Assembly (NCBI GenBank): GCA_030625445.1
Contig: DAOUQU010000084.1
Location: 1 to 6,927, forward strand
Direction: 5' to 3'
DNA length: 6,927 bases
DNA from: Gammaproteobacteria bacterium
Lineage (GTDB): Bacteria; Pseudomonadota; Gammaproteobacteria; Chromatiales; Chromatiaceae
In this document: piece by piece, positions 1-3,837 of the stretch
Numbering within the stretch: position 1 is the first letter of the stretch
How the letters are laid out: the number at the start of each line of letters is the position of its first letter
Made by a program: the position numbers and the translations under genes
The notes under the pieces: model-generated
What the model saw: the letters and a program-made list of their open reading frames with translations, nothing else
Database searches by the model: none
What the model was told of the DNA's origin: nothing

Positions 1-186
1 GAGGTGTTCCCCAATGCCGCCTGCGTTGTCTCACTGGTGGACCGCCTGATCCACCGTTCGGAGATCGTCTCCATCGAGGCAGACTCTTATCGCCTCAAGG
101 AGGCGAAAGAGAATCAGGAAAAGCGCGCGGCGAGCAGGAAAAAACGGCCAAAATCCGCACCCGGAAAAAAAGGGAGGACATCATGA
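1..186 (+). CDS. istB: IS21-family helper ATPase IstB, C-terminal end (partial)
   Basis: This is the last 61 codons of an istB gene that begins left of the window. The visible residues include VFPNAACVVSLVDRLIHRSE, then IVSIEADSYRLKEAKE and a lysine/arginine-rich tail. That is the characteristic C-terminal pattern of the AAA+ helper protein of IS21-family insertion sequences. In this family IstB assembles on DNA with ATP and helps the IstA transposase integrate the element. The Walker motifs and IstA lie outside the window, so activity cannot be judged. The frame is open from base 1 to a TGA at 184-186. A terminator-like hairpin follows 33 bases later. The family assignment is confident from the conserved C-terminus; the particular IS is not identifiable. 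Confidence 0.88.
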   Translation, partial: EVFPNAACVVSLVDRLIHRSEIVSIEADSYRLKEAKENQEKRAASRKKRPKSAPGKKGRTS

Positions 187-218
187 AAGCCTGACTTCCC
201 AGAGTACCCGACAAGGGA

Positions 219-248
219 ATTGTTGCCGAATACATCGGCACAATTTTT
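219..248 (+). terminator. Rho-independent terminator-like hairpin after istB
   Basis: The arm ATTGTTGCCGA (219-229) pairs with TCGGCACAAT (235-244), with one bulged T and a 5-base loop, followed by a run of five T (244-248). It lies 33 bases after the istB stop and 21 bases before the next ORF, so it probably ends the istAB transcript. The short T run makes termination efficiency uncertain. Confidence 0.55.
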
Positions 249-268
249 ATCAACAAAAGGAAATCACT

Positions 269-484
269 ATGAATCTACAATCACTGACCTTTGCCAGCAC
301 GCCAACCCTTTCGGATGAAACAGCCAATGAAATCCGCCTATTCCTGTATAAATTGCTCATGGCATACGAATGTGAATATGGCGATCAGTTCTGGTCGTTT
401 AGGGAGTATTTTGAAGCAATGGAACAGCAGCCGGATCTGTTCGATGACATGGAGAAGGACATTGAGGACGAGATCCCTTTTTAA
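269..484 (+). CDS. Small acidic protein, function unknown
   Basis: A 71-residue ORF starts at ATG 269, with a good ribosome binding site (AAAGGAAA, 256-263) 5 bases upstream of the ATG. The start of the protein (to about residue 12) is polar. Residues 14-36 look like an amphipathic helix containing IRLFLYKLLMAYE. A second helix around 43-52 (FREYFEAMEQQ) leads into a strongly acidic C-terminus, DLFDDMEKDIEDE. There is no signal peptide, cysteine pair or catalytic motif. It sits between istB and the proposed right end of the IS21 element, downstream of a terminator-like hairpin, so it may be a passenger gene with its own promoter or be reached by readthrough. I do not recognise the family. The ribosome site and normal codon pattern argue that it is translated. 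Confidence 0.6.
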   Translation: MNLQSLTFASTPTLSDETANEIRLFLYKLLMAYECEYGDQFWSFREYFEAMEQQPDLFDDMEKDIEDEIPF

Positions 485-622
485 TCAATAACCAGCTAGA
501 GATGATTGGCAGGGAAGCAGGTCATCAGACGCGCACCTCTCCCCATCAAATAATCTGAAAATGAGCACGTGAATTTGGACACAATCACTTGTCCGCCATC
601 TATGCGCGTTTATAGACCACCG

Positions 623-760
623 CTAACAAGCGCCCTGTTTATCACCAAATAACCTGGCCAGGGTCGTTTTCCCACACTGCCGTGGGCCAAGTAGGGAGAC
701 CACCGGCGCCCGGTGAGTCGCTGCATCCAGTTCGTTAAAATACTCATGACGTGATAGCAT
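623..760 (-). pseudogene. 5' fragment of an AAA (DUF4143-type) ATPase gene, cut off at the IS21 junction
   Basis: Starting at ATG 760 (minus strand), the frame reads MLSRHEYFNELDAA, then APVVSLLGPRQCGKTTLARL, and stops at TAG 623-625. This matches the N-terminus of the large family of ATP-binding proteins that pair an AAA_14 domain with DUF4143, including a complete Walker A motif, GPRQCGKT. Family members usually run to about 380-420 residues; only about 45 codons remain. The stop lies in the sequence proposed as the end of the IS21 element (TGTTAG), so the frame was probably cut by insertion. An upstream in-frame ATG at 808 would add 16 residues, but 760 fits the family better. The rest of the gene may survive on the far side of the element, outside the window. 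The fragment is not expected to be functional. Confidence 0.72.
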
Positions 761-770
761 GAGCCCACAA

Positions 771-813
771 TAACATTGAAATCTCGGATATACAATCCGA
801 AATTTCAATGTTA
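771..813. repeat. 19-bp inverted repeat upstream of the ATPase fragment
   Basis: Arms 771-789 and 795-813 are complementary except at one position (783/801) and flank a 5-base loop, ATACA. On the minus strand the odd pair becomes a G-U wobble, so a transcript reading into the ATPase fragment would fold a near-perfect hairpin ending 11 bases before its ATG. There is no T run, so it is not a classical terminator. The core CGGAT...ATCCG could equally be a dyad operator. Confidence 0.75.
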
Positions 814-873
814 ATTAACTCGGATAAACGAATGCCGTTTTTGGGTCGACAGGCCAAGTGCTAGGGTGCCCCT

Positions 874-908
874 CACTCCTCACGTCTCAGTACTCGCTAC
901 TATCTTTT
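874..908 (+). repeat. Degenerate heptad repeat tract 1
   Basis: Five consecutive 7-base units occur in phase: CACTCCT, CACGTCT, CAGTACT, CGCTACT, ATCTTTT. The same family, ending in the same ATCTTTT unit, recurs at 3770-3818, and a shorter copy lies at 1626-1646. No gene is visible between 814 and 1003 apart from this tract and the promoter that follows. Confidence 0.8.
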
Positions 909-981
909 CCCTGACCTGTATTCTGGATCTCTGCTAACAGAGTGCGAAAAAAGGTTGTTGGGTATGATAGAAAGTTGGTTT

Positions 982-1009
982 TTGATACGAGAAAACTCGA
1001 TGGTATAAT
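982..1009 (+). promoter_or_regulatory. Strong sigma70-type promoter with a dyad in the spacer
   Basis: TTGATA (982-987), a 16-base spacer and a perfect TATAAT (1004-1009) preceded by TGG (extended -10 form TGn) make a near-consensus promoter. Transcription should start near 1016, just ahead of three small tightly packed ORFs. The spacer holds a perfect dyad, CGAG-AAAA-CTCG (988-999), well placed for a repressor that would block polymerase. Confidence 0.7.
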
Positions 1010-1023
1010 GCGTATGTTGATGG

Positions 1024-1155
1024 ATGTTTCACGCTCGGCTGCCCAAGATCACTGCAGAAGAGATGGTTCAAGAAATGATAGATAGCGATTTGAATTTGGC
1101 AAAATGGAATGCGCTGGTTACTGAACGGTGGGTATCGGGCATTCGACTACCATGA
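1024..1155 (+). CDS. 43-residue ORF overlapping the DUF4258-like gene
   Basis: From ATG 1024 the frame stays open for 43 codons to TGA 1153-1155, which overlaps the ATG of the next gene (ATGA at 1152-1155). The peptide contains RLPKITAEEMVQEMIDSDLN and then LAKWNALVTERW, a helical, charged composition typical of a real small protein rather than a shadow frame. Its first codons lie only about 8 bases after the predicted transcription start, and no convincing ribosome site precedes 1024. Translation could instead start at ATG 1063 or 1078, or the ORF could be a worn remnant of a longer gene. I do not recognise it. The 4-base overlap suggests translational coupling to the DUF4258-like gene. Confidence 0.4.
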   Translation: MFHARLPKITAEEMVQEMIDSDLNLAKWNALVTERWVSGIRLP

Positions 1156-1415
1156 GTGAATATTTTTACAGTGAGAAATTAGGGAAAAATGTTTGGCTGA
1201 CTAATCACGCTATTGAAGCGATGGCAAAACGAAAAATCACCTTGCCTGAAGTGAAAAAACTCATAGAATTGGGTGATTATATGGATGTGGAGGCTGGACA
1301 TGGCTGGATCTATTACAAATTTTCTGAGCGTGATGATAATCTGATGTGTGCAGCAGTGGTTATGGGAAAAGCCATAATTATCAAAACTCTCATGATTCGA
1401 TGGCGCGTAAGGTGA
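1152..1415 (+). CDS. DUF4258-like small protein, possible toxin component
   Basis: Starting at ATG 1152 gives 87 residues. Residues 16-30, LTNHAIEAMAKRKIT, match the family signature h-T-x-HA-x-x-(R/A)M-x-x-R-x-I seen in DUF4258 proteins. Helix residues EVKKLIELGDY follow, then strands around WIYYKFS, MCAAVVMG and AIIIKTLMIRWRV. A GTG start at 1128 would add 8 residues, but ATG 1152 overlaps the stop of the preceding ORF (ATGA) and gives the usual family N-terminus, so it is preferred. The DUF2283-like gene starts 5 bases after the stop. DUF4258 and DUF2283 genes are often neighbours, and such pairs resemble type II toxin-antitoxin modules. The toxin role is inference; no activity is established here. 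The DNA is visibly more AT-rich than the ggt-ubi region, which suggests acquisition. Confidence 0.75.
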   Translation: MSEYFYSEKLGKNVWLTNHAIEAMAKRKITLPEVKKLIELGDYMDVEAGHGWIYYKFSERDDNLMCAAVVMGKAIIIKTLMIRWRVR

Positions 1416-1420
1416 ATGAC

Positions 1421-1621
1421 ATGAAAATTGTTTATTATGAAAAAGATGATACGTTGTTTTTAGAATTTCAGAAGGGAGAGATTGTTCGCGATGAGTCTCT
1501 GAGCTGGAATATCAATATTGGATACACGCTAGAGGGGATAGGTGAGATTACGATTCTTGAAGCGCAACAAAACGGTCTTTATCCTCTTCAAATAGAGAAG
1601 GTTCTTGACGATGTTGCTTAG
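1421..1621 (+). CDS. DUF2283-like small protein, possible antitoxin partner
   Basis: ATG 1421 gives a 66-residue protein starting MKIVYYEKDDTLFLEFQKG, then IVRDESLSWNINIGYTLEG, then EITILEAQ. This is the DUF2283 pattern: an initial strand, D-x-L-a-hydrophobic strand, E-T/D-E-x, a glycine-containing turn, then GxxxxxEIL-A. A ribosome site, AAGGTG (1408-1413), lies 7 bases upstream and inside the end of the preceding gene, so the two are probably co-translated. GTG 1412 is in frame but would destroy that site. Family length is normal. The TAG stop merges into heptad repeat tract 2, so the repeat abuts the gene without an intergenic gap. Its role as the neutralising partner of the DUF4258-like protein is inferred from gene pairing only. 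Confidence 0.75.
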   Translation: MKIVYYEKDDTLFLEFQKGEIVRDESLSWNINIGYTLEGIGEITILEAQQNGLYPLQIEKVLDDVA

Positions 1622-1625
1622 TCCT

Positions 1626-1646
1626 CGCTCCTCGCTACTATCTGTT
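1626..1646 (+). repeat. Degenerate heptad repeat tract 2
   Basis: Three in-phase units, CGCTCCT, CGCTACT and ATCTGTT, follow directly on the DUF2283 stop (TAGTCCT itself resembles a unit). The last two match the end of tract 1 (CGCTACT, ATCTTTT). Related sequence (CCCCTCACACCTCAG) continues to about 1666. Confidence 0.65.
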
Positions 1647-1675
1647 ACGTCCCCCTCACACCTCAGCAATCGCAT

Positions 1676-1718
1676 CAAAATCAGAATTTTCCTACAACAA
1701 AATCAGAATTTTCCTACA
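1676..1718. repeat. Two exact 21-base direct repeats, period 22
   Basis: Copies at 1676-1696 and 1698-1718 are identical (core TCAGAATTTTCCTACA) and separated by a single A. They end directly upstream of a promoter-like -10. The 22-base period is close to two DNA turns, so both copies face the same side. Two readings are open: tandem binding sites for a regulator of the downstream unit, or a terminal repeat array of an IS21-like element, because the minus strand reads TGTAGGAAAATTCTG with the TG end expected for that family. Confidence 0.85.
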
Positions 1719-1737
1719 GACGGACGGGGTGGTTTTG

Positions 1738-1746
1738 TATTATAGT
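1738..1746 (+). promoter_or_regulatory. Probable -10 region of the 1749-1942 unit
   Basis: TATTATAGT offers two overlapping -10 hexamers, TATTAT (1738-1743) and TATAGT (1741-1746). The best -35 at 17-base spacing is TACAGA (1715-1720), a poor match that overlaps the second direct repeat, as for a promoter needing an activator. The predicted start near 1750 coincides with the first arm of the RNA structure. Confidence 0.4.
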
Positions 1747-1790
1747 TAAGCCGTCACTAAGAAGGAGGAGCAAATACGAAAAACTGAACC

Positions 1791-1820
1791 ATGGAGGTTC
1801 TCATAAGGAGTGACGGCTAA
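1791..1820 (+). CDS. Nine-codon mini-ORF in the structured unit
   Basis: ATG 1791 to TAA 1818-1820 encodes MEVLIRSDG. The ATG sits in the loop of the GAACC/GGTTC hairpin. A strong AAGGAGG (1762-1768) lies 22 bases upstream, too far for ideal use unless folding shortens the gap. Its stop overlaps the next ATG (TAATG). It could be a leader peptide, and translation is unproven. Confidence 0.25.
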   Translation: MEVLIRSDG

Positions 1821-1885
1821 TGGACTGGCCGGATAGGGAGATAAAAGCACCTTTTCGTATGTGCACCGAATGGAACTCGGCCTGA
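1820..1885 (+). CDS. 21-codon mini-ORF, coupled to the previous one
   Basis: ATG 1820 is preceded by AAGGAG (1805-1810) at a 9-base spacing, which is nearly ideal, and overlaps the TAA of the nine-codon ORF. It encodes 21 residues beginning MDWPDREIKAPFRM and ends at TGA 1883-1885. The ribosome site partly falls in the 3' arm of pairing A (1809-1818), so that pairing would hide it while pairing C would expose it. The peptide matches no family I know. A regulatory leader peptide or a small protein are both possible. Confidence 0.35.
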   Translation: MDWPDREIKAPFRMCTEWNSA

Positions 1886-1911
1886 TTGCATCAGGATGAT
1901 TAGTGACACTT

Positions 1912-1942
1912 AAAGCTCCGCTGTCTCAGCGGGGCTTTTTTT
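1912..1942 (+). terminator. Rho-independent terminator
   Basis: AAAGCTCCGCTG (1912-1923) pairs with CAGCGGGGCTTT (1927-1938) around a 3-base loop with one G-U pair, and seven T follow in 1936-1942. It is a textbook terminator for rightward transcripts. On the minus strand only TTT follows the stem, so it is at best a weak stop for ggt. Confidence 0.9.
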
Positions 1943-1979
1943 ATGAAGAGGGATATCCAGCTGGAAACCGTACGAGGAG

Positions 1980-2001
1980 GGGGTGTTTTCACTCACACCC
2001 C
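1980..2001 (-). terminator. Hairpin just after ggt, possible weak terminator
   Basis: GGGGTGT (1980-1986) and ACACCCC (1995-2001) form a 7-bp GC-rich stem with an 8-base loop, 8 bases beyond the ggt stop. No T run follows on the minus strand, so if it acts it may be Rho-dependent or protect the mRNA end. Confidence 0.35.
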
Positions 2002-2009
2002 GGTACTTG

Positions 2010-3779
2010 TTACTCACTCATGCTTTTAACCTGCGCTGCACCGATGCCACGCGGATCACTTGCTGCTTCCACTTGCTGCTTGTTCCTCTCCCAGATAATG
2101 GCCTGCATATTTCCATACACAGAGCTAGCATTTCCGTAGGGTGATTTTCTTTGTGCGAGCATGTAACCCATTTGCTTGAGCTTTTCCCGCACTTGATCGC
2201 TCAATGCCGATTGTTCAAACTGAATTTTATCGGGCAGATACTGATGGTGAAAACGCGGCCGTGTGATCACAGCTGCAGCATCACCCCCCTGCATAAACTC
2301 CAGGGCGCCCAGCAACACCATGCTGATGATGCGGCTACCGCCGGGTGTTCCCAGGATAGCGACACGCTCGCCGTTTTCGATGAATGTTGGAGACATGCTC
2401 GAGAGCGGACGTTTTCCAGGCGCTATGGCATTGGCTTGTGAACCGACCAGTCCGTAGGCATTGGGGACTCCGGGCTTTGCAGAAAAATCATCCATCTCGT
2501 CATTGAGCAATACCCCCGTGTGCGGAACCACATAGCCAGAGCCAAACGGGTAGTTGATGCTCAATGTCGCTGCAACGCGGTTTCCATGCTGGTCGAGAAT
2601 TGAGAAATGGGTAGTATCCGCACCCTTTGATTCACTCGCAGTGACAGGTGGAAAGGTCGCACTCGGGGTTGCTTCATCCGCCTTTATCCAGCGACGTTTG
2701 AAGCTGGCATGCTGCCGACCGATGAGTTGCCTGACTGGCACTTTGACAAAGTCCGCATCTCCAAGAAATAGTGCGCGATCACGGTAGGCGTGACGCATCG
2801 CTTCGACAATCGTATGGATGCGCTCTGCTTTACCCATGGCGGGGAGATCATAGGGTTCGAGGATGTTGAGCATCGTGACGAGAGCGATGCCACCGGAAGA
2901 GGGAGGTGCTGCCGAGGTGATATTCCAACCCCTGTATTGACCGCGAATCGGCTCTCTCTCTTTGAGCTGGTAGGTCTCAAGATCCTTTTGTGACCAGATG
3001 CCGCCGGCCTGTGACACTTCAGCGACCATCTGCTGCGCGATCTTCCCGGAGTAAAAGGCTTTCCCCTGAGTTTGCGCAATTTGCGCCAGCGTCTTAGCAA
3101 GATCAGCCTGACGGATCAGATAACCATTATCGGGAACTTCATTGTTGTGCAGGAAAATTTGCGATGTTGCCGGGTAGCGCTGCAGCAGAGAGAGCCGCAT
3201 GCCGGCCATGCGGCGATAGTAGTCATCGACAGCAAAACCCTCTGTGGCAAGCTTGATCGCCGGTGCGAGTGTCTGTGTCAGCGGCAGATTTCCATAGTGT
3301 TGCGCCAGGTGAACCAGGGCTGCCGGAATTCCGGGGATCCCCCCGGAGAGCGGCCCCTCCATGGAGTCTTTGGTCAGCTTGCCTTTCTCATCGAGATACA
3401 TGTCACGGCTTGCCGCCAATGGCGCCTTTTCCCGTGCATCCAGCATCATCTGGTGATTATCCCGTTGCCGATGCAGCAGGTAGAAGCCCCCTCCCCCGAT
3501 TCCGGAGGAGTAGGGTTCCACCACGGCGAGCACGGCCGTTACCGTGACGGCCGCATCGAATGCATTGCCGCCTTGCTGCAGCACTTCGATTCCGGCGCTG
3601 GTTGCCAGCGGGTGGGCGCTTGCAATGGCGTTGGCCGGGGGTGTGGCTTGAGATGCCAGGAGAGGCGTTGAGATGAAGATGAAAAGCAGAAGTAATAGGG
3701 CTGAGTAACGAGTAACGAGGACTGAGTAACAACAATCAAACCTCAGTACTCGGCACATAGGATGCGGCTCACTCCTCAT
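2010..3779 (-). CDS. ggt: Gamma-glutamyltransferase, periplasmic
   Basis: This 589-residue protein belongs to the N-terminal nucleophile family that cleaves or transfers the gamma-glutamyl group of glutathione and related compounds. The precursor is normally self-cleaved before a threonine. Visible marks are GIEVLQQGGNAFDAA (63-77), SGIGGGGF (92-99), LDAREKAP with the substrate-binding arginine at 116, TTHFSI with nucleophile T389, LLNDEMDDFSAKPGVPN (424-440), PLSSMSP (458-464), GTPGGSRI (477-484) and RPRFHHQ. All key positions are present, so it should be active. Length is close to the 580 residues of the E. coli enzyme. A hydrophobic stretch, LLLLLFIFISTPLLA, ends near residue 42, giving a signal peptide with likely cleavage after A42. 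The start is M1 or M8; no later in-frame start exists before the hydrophobic core. Part of the preceding region (about 18-27) is encoded by heptad repeats. It follows dacB by 58 bases. Confidence 0.95.
   Translation of the reverse strand: MRSEPHPMCRVLRFDCCYSVLVTRYSALLLLLFIFISTPLLASQATPPANAIASAHPLATSAGIEVLQQGGNAFDAAVTVTAVLAVVEPYSSGIGGGGFYLLHRQRDNHQMMLDAREKAPLAASRDMYLDEKGKLTKDSMEGPLSGGIPGIPAALVHLAQHYGNLPLTQTLAPAIKLATEGFAVDDYYRRMAGMRLSLLQRYPATSQIFLHNNEVPDNGYLIRQADLAKTLAQIAQTQGKAFYSGKIAQQMVAEVSQAGGIWSQKDLETYQLKEREPIRGQYRGWNITSAAPPSSGGIALVTMLNILEPYDLPAMGKAERIHTIVEAMRHAYRDRALFLGDADFVKVPVRQLIGRQHASFKRRWIKADEATPSATFPPVTASESKGADTTHFSILDQHGNRVAATLSINYPFGSGYVVPHTGVLLNDEMDDFSAKPGVPNAYGLVGSQANAIAPGKRPLSSMSPTFIENGERVAILGTPGGSRIISMVLLGALEFMQGGDAAAVITRPRFHHQYLPDKIQFEQSALSDQVREKLKQMGYMLAQRKSPYGNASSVYGNMQAIIWERNKQQVEAASDPRGIGAAQVKSMSE
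3700..3727 (-). repeat. Heptad repeats inside the ggt signal-peptide region
   Basis: Four in-phase units on the + strand, GCTGAGT, AACGAGT, AACGAGG and ACTGAGT, are the reverse-complement orientation of the nearby tract. AGGACTGAG (3718-3726) is an exact complement of CTCAGTCCT, which occurs at 3782, 3796, 3803 and 3822, so the two tracts can form a hairpin. Confidence 0.7.
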
Positions 3780-3818
3780 CTCTCAGTCCTCACGTCTCAG
3801 TCCTCAGTCCTATCTTTT
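3770..3818 (+). repeat. Degenerate heptad repeat tract 3, dacB-ggt gap
   Basis: Seven in-phase units: CACTCCT, CATCTCT, CAGTCCT, CACGTCT, CAGTCCT, CAGTCCT, ATCTTTT. Related sequence continues to 3837. The tract fills the dacB-ggt intergenic space and also contains the ggt start codon (3777-3779). It ends with the same ATCTTTT unit as tract 1. Confidence 0.85.
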
Positions 3819-3837
3819 CTACTCAGTCCTATATCTT

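Larger units (their letters stand above)
1..628 (+). mobile_element. Right part of an IS21-family insertion sequence
   Basis: The istB end lies at the left edge, with its body outside the window. Read from the minus strand, base 628 starts a TG-type terminus, TGTTAGCGGTGGTC, as expected for IS21 ends (5'-TG...CA-3'). Immediately beyond it, at 629, a minus-strand ATPase reading frame begins to match its family, so 628/629 is a natural insertion junction. The region 485-628 holds no gene and contains a short dyad, GGACA...TGTCC, at about 575-592. The boundary is inferred, because the left end and the target duplication are out of view. If it is right, the small ORF at 269-484 lies inside the element. 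Confidence 0.5.
1749..1942 (+). ncRNA. Putative structured RNA or attenuator-like leader, class unknown
   Basis: This compact unit of about 194 bases has a possible promoter and a strong terminator but no recognisable gene. Pairings read directly from the sequence: (A) AGCCGTCACT 1749-1758 with AGTGACGGCT 1809-1818; (B) ATACGAAAA 1774-1782 with TTTTCGTAT 1852-1860; (C) GTCACTAA 1753-1760 with TTAGTGAC 1900-1907; plus hairpins GAACC/GGTTC 1786-1800, GCAC/GTGC 1847-1864, CCGA/TCGG 1866-1880 and CCTGA/TCAGG 1881-1895. A and C use the same 5' strand, so they exclude each other. A and B cross as a pseudoknot, whereas C encloses B. The 3' strand of B is exactly the loop of the GCAC/GTGC hairpin. 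It matches no riboswitch class I can recall. It could be a small RNA, a regulated leader whose downstream gene is lost, or part of a mobile element. Confidence 0.45.

Noticed and set aside
485..622. Possible tRNA or further small gene after the acidic ORF
   Set aside because: No cloverleaf arms or credible ORF with a ribosome site could be seen; better explained as the terminal region of the IS element.
610..795. Alternative minus-strand frame over the ATPase fragment
   Set aside because: Only the frame ending at 623 carries the Walker A motif and the family N-terminus; this one is a shadow.
1128..1151. GTG start adding 8 residues to the DUF4258-like protein
   Set aside because: ATG 1152 gives the normal family N-terminus and overlaps the previous stop as ATGA.
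1676..1718. CRISPR array
   Set aside because: Only two copies with a 1-base spacer; no spacers of CRISPR length and no cas genes.
1749..1942. Known riboswitch, ribozyme, 6S RNA, tmRNA or retron RNA
   Set aside because: None of the conserved cores I know (for example c-di-GMP, fluoride, cobalamin or hammerhead motifs) is present, and no reverse transcriptase lies nearby.
1903..2139. 78-codon + strand frame starting before the terminator
   Set aside because: It would read through the terminator hairpin at 1912-1942 and overlap the 3' end of ggt; no family resemblance and no ribosome site.
3072..3671. 199-codon + strand open frame opposite ggt
   Set aside because: It is entirely antisense to a well-conserved gene with all catalytic motifs, and its translation has no recognisable domain. 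The same applies to the + strand frames at 2151-2441, 2554-2787 and 3263-3547.
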